Assembly (NCBI GenBank): GCA_963971425.1
Contig: OZ020517.1
Location: forward strand, 26,802,668 to 26,866,667
Length of the DNA: 64,000 bases
Direction: 5' to 3'
Source of the DNA: Bryoerythrophyllum caledonicum
Lineage: Eukaryota > Streptophyta > Bryopsida > Pottiales > Pottiaceae
The translations under genes and the position numbers were made by a program. The notes beneath the pieces were generated by a model. The model had not been told where the DNA came from, did no database searches, and worked only from the letters and a program-made list of their open reading frames with translations. This document shows, piece after piece, positions 22,029-32,300 of this stretch. Positions within the stretch are counted from its first letter, which is position 1. The number at the start of each line of letters is the position of its first letter.

Positions 22029-25000
22029 ACTTGGGTGGGGCGGTTGGTGTAATTAACGCTCCCCCTTGAGATCTAAACCTTTCTCTCTTTTCTTTTGATG
22101 TATATATTGTATAGTTGACATTGTACAGATCATGGTTTGTTGTTAGTCGTTGTAGTTCTCGGTGACTCTCTGCGGGAACGATTACCTTAAGGGTATCTTT
22201 GTGTTAAGATGTGAATACTTGCCAACGCGTACTACGACATCTGGCCCATCTTCTCTGCTTGGTCTAGGAGAAACCGGATGATGTTGGCCCAAGTGACCTT
22301 CTCCTTCTTCTCCACCAGTTCGGTGAAGAGCCGGCTCCGGTTGACCACGTCGACCGGAATTTGCAAGGCTGCCTGGACCTCTGTTAGGGCTGCTGCGGAA
22401 GCAAGGGCTTTCGCCTCGGCCTCCTTCCGGGCCGTCACCGCCAGGGCTGCTTCGACGAGGTAACGCTTCATTTTCTTCTCCATTTCCGCACTGGCCTTGT
22501 ACACGGAGGAGAGTTGGGTATGCAACGCCTTTGCATCCGTCTCCCGGTTCTGGAGCTCCTCCACCCAGGTGATAGCGTCCTCCGGCCGGTCGACGTCCAG
22601 GCTTCGGAACATCTGCTCCACGCTGGTGATGATGATGTAGTTGGTCTCCTTAAAGAGCTCAACTCTCAAGCCAATATCCCGAGTGAGCTCGTCCATCAGT
22701 TTGAGATGACCCTTGGAATCGCTCTTATCGACCTTCCTCCTCTTCCGGTTGGTCCCCTCCGACGGTCCGGACTCGTCTTCTCCGGATGATGCCGAGGAGC
22801 TGCGTAATTCTGGACTCTCCGCCTCAGGCTCCTTTCCGCGAGGTCTCTTGAGAGCCTTCTGGCCCTCCGGAGTTCCCGTGGTTGCTGCTTCCGGCACCGT
22901 CTCCTTCTCTCCGGATTCTTCTTCCTCCGACTCATCTCCTCCATACCTCTGGAAGTTAAGCACTTTGTCGTAGTGCCGAACTTCCGCCTGAGTGAGTTGC
23001 TGGTGGTGCGCATAAAGATGCACCACGTACGAGGCCAGCGGTGTTGCCGATTTCTTCACCTTCTGGAGATTGGCGACCAACCGGTTGATTAGGTCGGTCA
23101 TCAACGTTCCCTAGTCGACGACGATCTTTCCCCGGAGTGCTCCGAGGAAAGTGCAGGCCCACTTTGCCACCACCCGTTTCGGCTTTTCTGGATGGAATAT
23201 AGGGTTTAAAAACCCTAGCACGAGCAGCGCATCCTAGTGCCAAAGGTCTTGGAGGTTGTAGCCATCCTTTGGGTGTGCTGGAACCGAACTCCTCCGTCAG
23301 GAACTCGTCCCGCCGTTCTACCACCTTGGTGCCGCCAGCCCGGAAATCGTAGGCCTGAGACCACTCCGGGACTCCCCAGACTTCCGGATGGGCTCTCATC
23401 AGCCCCTTGTACTTCTCGTCCGGCGTCCCGACAAGCTCCCGGACGTAGACCTCCTCTCGGATTCCCCACGAAACCTCGAGCAAACCCTCACAGCCCTATA
23501 CTTCAGGCTGTTCTTCAGCATACCGAGTTCCTCCGGGTCTTCTGGGATTTCCGGTAGAACGCGGGTTAAGGGGGGCAGTGCCACTGCCGGCTCCTCGTCT
23601 CTCCAGCCGCGCCCATCGCCGTCCGTTCTCTTCTTCTTGGCCATCGGCACAGACTTCATGGAATCAGACTATCACCTCACTATCTCTCGAGGTTGTCCCT
23701 GCACGCACCGTCCTCACAAAAGCCCTCCCTAATGGACACACGTCCGTTCTAACTGTCTGATTCTCCAAACCCTAACGGCAAGCGGTTCGGAAAATCGTAA
23801 GAGCGAGAGAAAAAGCGAGAGCAAAAGAAAGAACAAGCCGCGGCACGGGAAGACAAATTGAGAAGAAAGGGTATCCATCCAAACCCCAACCTTAAGTAGT
23901 CTAGCCGTTAGTATGGCATCATGATGGCGGTTGATGGGGACAGTTCCGGCTGACGGTTCGAGATAACTGACTGCCCCGGAATCCTGGTAACTGCTCCGGT
24001 TTCGCTTTTAATATCTTTAGGCTTAATTAGGGTTGGCAGTCAGGTTGATCCGACTTTATTCCTACCTGAAGACTATTGGATGTATCCTGGCACACTCTAT
24101 CATAATTAATTACTAAGTTTTTGTGTTTTGGCCGGAACTTAGGATTAACTTCCGGCACCATGTGGGAACGGAATCCCACACCAGCCAGAGCTCTAGTCGA
24201 GGTAGCGCTTGTTCAATTGCTGACCAAATGACATCCACCATGCCCGAATTGCCAAATACTTCATCTCGGCCTCCGCCATCGATTTTGCACTCTTGTATTG
24301 CTGGCATAGTCTTCGATGCTGAGATTGCAGGTCTTGACGGATATCGGCCTTGGTATGTTTCTCCAAGGACTGCGTCCAATGGAAAAGACAAGTCCTTTCT
24401 CTGTCCACCATCTTTTCAGACGCATCTCCACTTCCGTATATGATTCGAACCGCATTCCAGTTGGCTTGTGCACTATCGGCCATGAAACCTTTGAAATTGA
24501 CATTGTCCACTCCATGCGCAGCCATGAGGGCGTTGAGGTTCTTCCATACGACTGACTGGGCTGCAACATCTTCAGACTGCATGTCGCATAGTGCAATTGT
24601 CATGACATGGCAGTATGTGGAATCGTACACATGGCAAGCCATTGTCGTTCACGACCTGACCCGTTTGACATGGTCAAACATTATCCAAGAGTTCTCCAGG
24701 TCACCACCAGTTTGCATTTGTTTCACCAGGTCGACTCCGCTGCCCGGTCCAACTTCAGACATCTTGAAGACAAAGACCTTGTCCATGTCCGCCCCTTGCC
24801 CTGGAAACTTATTCTGCTGCACGAACTTCCAATTGCTAGCACCGCGTAACTTGGTAATATTGTCCATGACTCCAAAGCGACGGATAGTCCTGAATGTGGT
24901 GACTGCGTTACGAATGTTGGGCGAGGTGAGGTGCTTACATCGATCGAAAATACCTTGCAGCTCATCCAGCTCCAAGATCTTCTGTGGTTCTCCTTCTTTA

Positions 25001-25401
25001 GCAAGGAGGAGTGGGCCCAGTACTTCCTTAGCAGTTTCAAGCACAATAGCCGAGCGAGTGGCTGATGGGGTGCGTTCGACTTGCTCCCCAATCAAGTTGT
25101 CTGTCAGTTCGATGAAGTCTCGATGATCACCAGACTTGACGGGATGGTCGTGAGATCCAAGTGCACACAAGCCCTCGTAATGTGAGGTGAGGAAGTAACA
25201 CAACAGATCTTAGCAGGGCAGACAACAACACAAGTGGGAGGGACGTTACAGGATTTGCAAACAACTGTCGAACCAGTGGGAGGCTTGGACCCCTCCTCAA
25301 ACACCTTCTCAGACAATCCTTCCCACTCTGTTTCATTCACTTTGGAAGTCCTGTGGTCTCGCTGAAGATACTCAGAGTCACGGTTGTCGCAACGGAGGTG
25401 G

Positions 25402-28400
25402 TGTGGGAAGTCGTCCCACAAGTTTTTGGATGATTACCATAAAATCCGGTTAAAATGAAAAAAAATAGCGGTGATAATATAAGTAAAGTAGAGTTAGATA
25501 GTACATAATCAATAACTAGAAAATAGGATGGGCGCCGGATCAGCTAAGTCCTTAAAAGGTCTAACGAAGTGCCTAATCCGGTCGGCCGGGCACGTGTGGA
25601 ACCGGGTATTACCTAGGGAACCGGACAATGCCTTGAACCGGGAGAAGAATTTTGAATGTACCTACCACGGATCCGGTCATGAGATGAGCTACCCGGACGA
25701 ACCCAGAACCGGGAGAAAGAATCAGTAGATAACCAATACAAAAACCGTCATAATAAGGATGGTGACATCAGAGCCGTAAAATAAAGTGAGATAGTGACGT
25801 CACTACCCTTGGAGAATCCCGTACCTTAGGGCCGTTGTTAAAAGAGCAACCGACGGAACTTCCAAAATCAGTTATCTTCCTCTTCCTCTTCTTACCTTCC
25901 CCCGCATTTTTTCGATTCCTTTTTCTCCTGCTTTCTTCTGCTGGTTTCTAAAACCGGTTGCTCGTCAAGCATCCGGCAGTAGTGGAGAGTCCTTGTGAGG
26001 TCAGTGCGTGCAGGTTCGATGGAAAGAGTACCATGGCCGGTGAACGGGCAGGGAAACAGGAGAAGGTGAAGAACACCACCACCGGAGGACCACCCATCGT
26101 GAGGGTGATACCGGAGTACCCCACGGCGGACCGTGACCTCCATACATTGTTCCACTTCCTGGACATCATGGGATATTCCGGTCTGATAGCCGCAGCATGG
26201 GGGACGAAAGACGAGAAGGTAGTGACGGAACTGATTGGAGCTCCGGATAACCAGTACGACGGGAGTATACGAGCGCACCCGGAGAAGTGGACGCGGGCAG
26301 ACTGGAAGCGGACGTATGCTTTTGCCGATGGGGTCATGAAGGTGGCGGAGCGGAAGGACGAGCTCACGGATAAAGAGTTCCGGGGGCCAACTGATCCAAA
26401 AGAGGGGTATTCCATCGACGACCTGGCTGACCCAAGAGCCCGGATTGTAATAGGGTTTCTAAACCCTATTTTTCACCCGGAGAAACCCAAGCGCTTAGTA
26501 CTGAAGTGGGCGGCAACGTTCTTGGGAGCCATGCGCGAGAAGATCACGGTCGATTGGAGCTCTCTCATGCAAGACTTGGTGGAGCGACTGGTCAAGAATC
26601 TTCACCGGAACCGGAAGGCAGGGTCCCCGCTGCCGACGTACCTGACTCACCTATACCACCAGCATGAGTTACTTAAACCGGAAGAGCATGACGAGTACGA
26701 GGCCCTGCTTACCATTCAAAGGTACGGAGGAGTTGAGGCTGATGATAAGGAGGAGGATGATGAAGACACGGAGACTGCTTCGGCACAAACACCCCAGTTG
26801 CGGAAGAAGAGTCGTTCAGCGGCGCGTTCCCCATCCGCCCGTCTGGACCACGCTCCGGAAGCTGAAGATGATGATGGGGCGGGACCTTCGAAACGGCCAG
26901 GGCGATGTCCCACCCCTGATCTACCAACACTCACCGGAAGTAACAAGGATGACATCATGGAGCTACTCCAACATGTCGCATGGAGAGCCACGCGGATCAA
27001 CCAACACCTGAATGACAGCACCGCCCTTATATACGCCGTTATGGGGGAGCTCCGGATTGAGAATTCGGAGGAGATCCTGCCTCGATTGAAGACCCTTAGG
27101 GAGAGCGATTTCCGGCTGGAACAGATGGAAGCACAGCATCGAACTCTTCTTCAAGCCCGGTCAAAAATGCAACAGGAACTATCAAAGGCGGACGCAGCCT
27201 TGGAGGAGGCCCAAGTGCTCCGGAAGACAGCGGAAGACAAGGCGGTTGCCTCAGCTCAAGCCCTGGGTGAAGTCTGAGTAGCTTTAAGTTTTCCGGTTGA
27301 CATTGTCAACCGGAGCCTTCTCTTCACCGAGTATCTGGAGAAGGAAGGTGAGGTAAACCGGGGCCAGATCATCCGTTTTCTTCTCGATCATGGCCGGAAG
27401 ATGGAGAAGGCATGGGGACAGATGCAACTACTGGCGAACAACGCAGCCAGTACTGTCATTCCGGAGAAGCCGGTTGCAGCCAACCCCACCATTGACCTTA
27501 CCTCTTCCCCGGAGGCGACCGGACCATCACAATAGGCACCGGAACCCTCGGGGAAGGGTAAGGAACTAATGGACAAACCGGTGGCAACTCCGGAAACGAA
27601 TCCTCCCGGACCACAGGGCAGGGCCCCTCCCAACAGTCCAGTGACGTCCAGGAAGACCCCTCTTCTTTCAGCGATGTTCCAAGAGCAGTCTCTCGGCTTC
27701 CGGATTCCTCTCTCTCCACCGACCTCCGGTCGCCGTAAGACTACTTCTCCCCCGTCCCGAGGCTATCCGGATGTTGCCGCCAGCCCCAAGACAGCGGAAG
27801 GGACTACCACCGGTACAGCAGACAAGGGCATGCAGGCGGCGGCTTCCACTGAACGACCGGAGCCGGAAGCACCAGCTTCCGAAAGTGGAGCCGTACCAGA
27901 TCCAACTCCGGACAAGGTAGGTGGCAGAAGGCAGACCGTGGGAGCATCTCCGATGCGTCGGAGTGGACGGAATAAGAGGACTCCGTAGTTAGTTTTATTA
28001 GAAGGTTAGTTAGTTCCGGTCATCAGACTTGTCGTAGCGATTAACGATGGGGCTCCAAATTGCACCCGGCTACCGAGCTGTCTGTCAAACCAGACACTTA
28101 GAATTGTGGCCGGCAGAAAAATCGGATCTGAGATCCATCATTTTCGGATCTCAGGTTTAAAATCCCAGACCTTTTGGGGATAAGATTTTCTAGATTAGAT
28201 TTTCCGGATTTCTCGCAGATAGGGTAGTGCGGTGATCAGGTTGATTTCCTAGTACTTAGTATACTGAGTTTTCTCAACTCAAGATCTTGTTTTTTTTTCT
28301 TTATGACTGAATATATTCCGGAGCTATGACTAGATTTGCTACCTAGTTTGTGTGACGAAAGTTGTTCTTCGTAAGGTACAAGGTCCGTTGCTGTAGTACG

Positions 28401-29313
28401 TTTTGCACAAGTTTCTTTGAAGAGAAGGCTGTTTTGTTGAGCTAAGGAGTGAACCGGCTTGGATCTTCAGCAGGGGATTGTCCGGAATAAAAGAAGGAGG
28501 TTGCAGAGGTGTTCCTGGTCACCTTCAGAAGTCCGAAAGAACTAGGAGGGGAAGAGATCTATTGCAGAGGTGTTCCTGGTAGTCTCTAGGGCACGGAATA
28601 GTCCGTGTAAACCCGGATTCCGGTCCCAGAGTCGGAGTCTACCCCCACGATAGGTAGAACCTGTTATGTGTGTCTAGAAGGAATCCTCCCAAGTGAAACT
28701 ACATCCCTATCTTCAGAGTGCAGCAAATGTACCGCCGGAACGTCGTTGTAGTCCGGACTTACCTTTGTGTGACCGCATCCGGAAGGCCTTCCGGATGTTG
28801 TGAGAGTGAAGTCTAGACTCAACACCATATCACCAGTGAGTAGATTAGGGAGAGAGTGAATGTCCGGACACTATAAACTTCGGGACAGTGGGTGTCTAGC
28901 CACTTAAAGTCACAAGGTAGTGGGGAATCCGGCCACTCACACAAAACAGGATGAGTGGCCTTCCGGCCACTCGTTTAAACCTTCCGGAAGTTGCTCTGAG
29001 GGGAAACAGAGGTAAATCAAACTACCCACCTGGTTTACCGGAAATCCTTTCCGGAAAACACTGTGTACAATGTACCGGAAACCTGCTCCGGTATATTCCG
29101 GATAAAGGTACCGGAAACCAGTTACGGTTTACGGATCCAGTTCCTGTACGGAATAGAATAACTAACATAGGTGCTCGATAATTTTTAGGTTTTGGATAAG
29201 TTGGAAAAGATAAATAGGTCTCTGTGGGAACGAAACCGGAGTGGTTTACTTTGGACGTGCTTAGTGATGAATTAGTGCATTCCGGAGGAATACTGACTCT
29301 ACAAACTATGACA
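25402..29313 (+). mobile_element. F1 element copy 4
   Basis: It begins TGTGGGAAGTCGTCCCACA, a terminal hairpin, and ends CTCTACAAACTATGACA. A perfect 5-bp duplication GGTGG flanks it (25397-25401 and 29314-29318). Total length is 3,912 bp, with no nested insertion. It splits an exon of gene E between TSSCLGH and LRCDNRDSE. The 18-bp palindrome TCCGGAAGGCCTTCCGGA is at 28778-28795. It is the only F1 copy here with its gene on the plus strand. Confidence 0.92.
26033..27988 (+). pseudogene. F1 copy 4 gag-like protein with two in-frame stops
   Basis: A single frame of 652 codons runs from MAGERAGKQEKVKNT to RRSGRNKRTP. It is broken only by TGA at 27275 and TAG at 27533. The N-terminal 200 residues hold RAHPEKWTRADWKRTYAF and NPIFHPEKPKRLVLKW. 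An acidic, Ser-rich linker follows (around DDKEEDDEDTE), then a coiled coil (LRESDFRLEQMEAQHRTLLQ) and a Pro/Ser-rich tail. The start at 26033 was chosen because it lines up with the internal MAGKKGK of copy 2. The protein resembles gag-like or plant transposon proteins in layout, but I cannot assign a family. No zinc knuckle, protease or reverse transcriptase is present. Confidence 0.7.
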
Positions 29314-29318
29314 GGTGG

Positions 29319-29522
29319 CCTAAACAAGAGGATGTACGAAACAAAAGATTCAGATCATTCTGAATATTGGATGTAATTGTGCGAGACCAAGCATGGCCAT
29401 CGTACCGTCTATCCATTCCACGAAGCTGTTTGGCCTTTGTGTTCTGGCCATGGTCACCTAAAGGTGGAAATTTGAAGATAACGTCCCCATCGTAAGGAGG
29501 GGGGGGTAATCAACCTGCTAGA
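29319..29522 (-). pseudogene. E exon: N-terminal zinc-binding block
   Basis: After the acceptor ctctagcag (minus strand, near 29522) the frame reads through YDGDVIFKFPPLGDHGQNTK and RRYDGHAWSRTITSNIQND to TSSCLGH at the F1 copy 4 junction. It continues past the insertion as LRCDNRDSEYLQ. Cys and His spacing resembles the DNA-binding region found before the MULE core in plant transposases. Confidence 0.55.
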
Positions 29523-29588
29523 GTTTGATTGCATCAAAGTTAATTCAAGATAACACACTTTTGGAACGTTTACGAGCTCCAAGGCGCA

Positions 29589-30161
29589 TCAAAGAATGAA
29601 TGATACTGACAAGAGGACTTGCCACAACCTTGGACTGACCAGGATGACGAGACAGACTAACTGGAGGAGTTGTTCTTTCCGAACTACTTGTGGAGACAGC
29701 GCAGCTTGGACTTTACTCTCTGATCTTAGAATTTCAACCTCACTGTCGGAATCATCACTCAACTCATAAGTTGTTTCTAGACCGCGCTCAATTTTGACCC
29801 TAGACAACACTGGTCTCTCAATGCTAACAGTGGACGACTCCCTAGGTGTTAGTAGTTCAGTCGAACCATCTAACACAGACTCTGAGACTCCATATACACG
29901 ATGTTTTCCGGGCTTGAGCAACCAGAACGAACCGACTTCATTCTCTCCTCTAGTCTGACCAACTGCATGTGAAAGTAGACCGATTTGATTGTCAAAAACT
30001 TCTTCTTCGACAAAGATTGTGTCCTCACGAAACTGAAACCTCAAACTTAATGTTGTACAAGTGACTGTAGCATGACCGTCTGCACCTAATGGAAAAAGGA
30101 CTGGAACAGAATGATGATCAGCACGAACAAGGGCCATAGTATTCCACACTGAAACGCTCAA
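29589..30161 (-). pseudogene. Likely upstream exon of E, 190 codons
   Basis: The frame is open and reads MSVSVWNTMALVRADHHSVP, with a possible acceptor (gaattcag) just upstream. A hydrophobic and aromatic segment (GSFWLLKPGKHRVYGV) is followed by an acidic run (SDDSDSEVEILRSE). I do not recognise a domain. Its strand, position and spacing make it a likely N-terminal exon of the transposase gene. It could also belong to a separate second gene of that element. Confidence 0.4.
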
Positions 30162-30609
30162 CCACTGAATTCAATTCGCATCTAGTGAAGGACTTGAACA
30201 GCAGTTTGACACAACAAGTACACTAAACATTGAAATAGCATGAATATATAACAGGAAAGGAATTACAGTGTAAACTGGTTATTCTATGTGACAATAAGAG
30301 GAATTTAAGAAGTTAATAGAGAGTCCTGCAGATTAAGCTGAAAGACGGCTGCCAATGAACAATTTTAGATGTAAGTCCGAGATATGTAAGAAATCGATAT
30401 CCGTCTTAAACATACTTTACCAATATAAAGATTGCTTTAGAAGTGGTTCTATCATACACACTCAAAAGCTGTTATGTTTAACTGTTTTCAAATAGTAGAA
30501 TCCAAGTACAGGCATACAATCTAAACATTGATGGTTATAAAATAGATTAGCAAATCAGGTCATACGAATGACGGCTTCCACGAAGAATGTGGAGAGCATG
30601 ATAATAGCT

Positions 30610-31107
30610 CTAAAATAATAAATTCCATACATCAGAAAGTACGGATGCTATATTGTCATTAACAACGAACACACTTATGGGAACCTTTGGCATTATTGTC
30701 ACCGTCATTGTTATGACAATGGTCAGTATTTGAACTGCAGTGCATCCTGCTGAGCCGAGTTTCCGTCCTTTGGGATGTGGGGTACTCCTTAATAGAGATC
30801 TTGAGTACGTGCCTGGTTTTATAACCTCTACTCTAGAGTAGGCATGACTCTTGAGAGTAGACTTGACATCTATCCGGGTTGTTTCATCCGCCTGCAACGA
30901 TGGAGTCCGTTGATCTGGACAATGAACCACGTCCGCCAGTGTAACTGCGCAGTCAGTTGGGTTGGCAATCTTCATGTTGTCGTCATCTGAAACTCCGATA
31001 CAAACAAAAGGTCCATGAAAACCGTCCATGGATAACGTGCAGTTAATTTGAGATGACCTAGGAGAACCTGAACGAGCAAGGCATGGAGGACTTGAGTCAG
31101 TTTCCAT
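30610..31107 (-). CDS. Likely first exon of the E element gene
   Basis: ATG at 31107 opens METDSSPPCLARSGSPRSSQ and the frame runs 165 codons. It contains a possible beta-rich block (MDGFHGPFVCIGVSDDDN) and ends in a hydrophobic stretch that may already be intron. A TATATAAT-like box on the minus strand lies about 50-60 bp upstream. No family is recognised. It is either the first exon of E or a small separate element gene. Confidence 0.4.
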   Translation of the reverse strand: METDSSPPCLARSGSPRSSQINCTLSMDGFHGPFVCIGVSDDDNMKIANPTDCAVTLADVVHCPDQRTPSLQADETTRIDVKSTLKSHAYSRVEVIKPGTYSRSLLRSTPHPKGRKLGSAGCTAVQILTIVITMTVTIMPKVPISVFVVNDNIASVLSDVWNLLF

Positions 31108-31151
31108 TGGAAAAGTAGATGGAGAGGAGAGGAAGGTATGGGTATAAGTAC

Positions 31152-31168
31152 TCGATTATTATATACGC
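31152..31168 (-). promoter_or_regulatory. TATA-box candidate for the E transcript
   Basis: On the minus strand the sequence reads GCGTATATAATAATCGAG. It is about 50-60 bp upstream of the ATG at 31107, a normal distance for a TATA box plus short leader. Confidence 0.4.
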
Positions 31169-31541
31169 CTAGGGTGGACACCAATGCCCTAATCTATGGC
31201 AACCTTGGTTTTATCAATTAATAGTCAATACTTATTTATGTCATTTCTAGACAACCTGTTTAGCAAGGATTAGAATGTACTAAAATACTAGTCATAACTT
31301 TATCGCCACCAAATATCTGACATGGCAGGATACGATTATCTAAATTAGATTTTAGCGCCGGCTTTTATAGTGAATTATTAGAGTGAGGATTAACTCTTAC
31401 AACCTATCTCAAATAATTTAAGAAACTGTAGATTAACTTAATATATCTAAGAGAATGTGAACATAATGATCGCGCATTGATGTTAATTATGATAGACTTG
31501 ACAATGATAAATATGATCTCTTTGCTTCAATATTGTGAGAG

Positions 31542-32300
31542 ATGATCACTAGATCGAGAGCGAGAGCAGATAGAGAAGTCAGGAGGACTATAGAAAAACA
31601 GAGGCGTTTCGAGAGAAGGCAAAGGTTAGAATCAAGAGAGAGCTTAGGGACGTTGTACAACTTGCGGCCAACAATGGGTAGACGAGGGAGTAATTCTTCG
31701 AGGGGTACTGGTAGAGGTTCCAAAGGGGATAAGATGTTTGATGTCTCAACGGTAGCTCCCATCGTTCTATTTCCAGTATCAGAGGGAGACAACCCAATTG
31801 ACAATGGGGGCAATGAGGTGTTGTTTATCTTTATTCCTAAAGATGTACTTTTTTTTGCATTCGTATTGTTAACTTCTATCTAGGATAGTTAGAATAGTTT
31901 AGACCCATTCACTTCCCTTGTCGTGTGGGCAATGTTATCGGCTCCTTTATTTTTTTTTTATCGATGGTGTTCGAATGTGACTTGGATTTGGCTTCGGCAT
32001 CTCGAACAGAGACTGAGGCAGAGACAGCCTCAACCTAGGGCAGCCTCGAGTGCCTCAACATCACATCATAGTGAGCAGCAGGTTTGCAATAAGTGCTTTC
32101 TATTGCTGACTGGTTTTAGGTCCTATGTGATGATTGCTTTCCAGTGCTTACAATTTCTTAGGTCAACTTCATAGCTAATGAGCACAGGACATTTATATCT
32201 GCAAACTCAATAGAGCGTAGGAGAACTCGATCGCGACCCTGACGTTGTTGATCTGGTCAAAGGCAACATGGATAATCACGAGCAACACTTCGGGGAAGAG
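31542..32300 (+). pseudogene. Possible 5' exons of B
   Basis: An open frame starts MITRSRARADREVRRTIEKQ and is very basic. A second segment around 31970-32090 is Gln/Arg-rich (RLRQRQPQPRAASSAS). A third near 32235-32290 reads DVVDLVKGNMDNHEQHFGEE. They are separated by frame changes or unproven introns. Coding character falls off after 32300. I infer a disordered N-terminal region, without a recognised domain. Confidence 0.35.

Larger units (their letters stand above)
18539..22239. mobile_element. F3 element (TGTCGTA...TACGACA ends), minisatellite-rich
   Basis: The ends TGTCGTACCAC and TACTACGACA are inverted over seven bases (TGTCGTA with TACGACA). Flanks TCCGG (18534-18538) and TCTGG (22240-22244) form a 5-bp duplication with one mismatch. 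Removing it restores the F1 frame (MGQTW against MESTW in copy 2). It carries at least five tandem arrays and no recognisable protein. Several open frames of 60-290 codons cross the arrays on both strands and are repeat artefacts. Size and ends fit a single long terminal repeat. Confidence 0.8.
17893..23659 (-). pseudogene. F1 copy 3 gag-like protein, split by F3
   Basis: The start region near 23659 is MKSVPMAKKKRTDGDG. Frame changes occur around 23480-23100. The block to 22240 contains the acidic linker (SEEEESGEKE), the coiled coil (ALHTQLSSVYKASAEMEKKM) and FLLDQAEKMGQ. The C-terminal tail resumes at TWDQMKMLVDNVS after F3 and ends RRSERNRGPGAPT. The tail is rich in Pro, Ser and Thr, and the last residues match the basic RRSxRN end of the other copies. 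The protein differs more from copies 1 and 2 than those do from each other, and resembles copy 4 in several blocks. Confidence 0.75.
16579..24180 (-). mobile_element. F1 element copy 3, carrying a nested F3 element
   Basis: It begins TGTTGCAGTTCGTAGAG and ends GGAATCCCACA, flanked by the perfect 5-bp duplication CCAGC (16574-16578 and 24181-24185). The insertion splits the core exon of gene E. Without the nested F3 (18539-22239) it is about 3.9 kb. The terminal hairpin TGTGGGAACGGAATCCCACA at 24161-24180 is present with one unpaired arm base. The 18-bp TCCGGA palindrome is degraded at 17062-17079. Confidence 0.9.
14967..31107 (-). pseudogene. Element gene E: MULE transposase with SWIM zinc finger, interrupted twice
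   Basis: Read on the minus strand, the main exon starts after an acceptor near 29522. It shows a Cys/His block (CLGHLRCDNRDSEYLQ, then RDHRTSKVNETEWEG), then a long region ending in the DDE-like core with YDSTYCHVMTIALCDMQ, GFMADSAQANWNAVRIIYGS and CLFHWTQSLEKHT. After the F1 insertion and a short intron (acceptor at 16423), a charged linker leads to the SWIM finger (ACSCPN...CKHLYYLF) and the C-terminus at 14967. MULE core followed by SWIM is the standard order of Mutator-like transposases, which cut and paste their own element in the nucleus. Stops (near 24640 and 24194, and HNK* near 16353) and a frameshift near 15865 make it a pseudogene. The exons upstream to 31107 may belong to it. Confidence 0.7.

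Noticed and set aside
22278..22973. Plus-strand frames in F1 copy 3
   Set aside because: They lie antisense to the recognised gag-like gene and have no motif.
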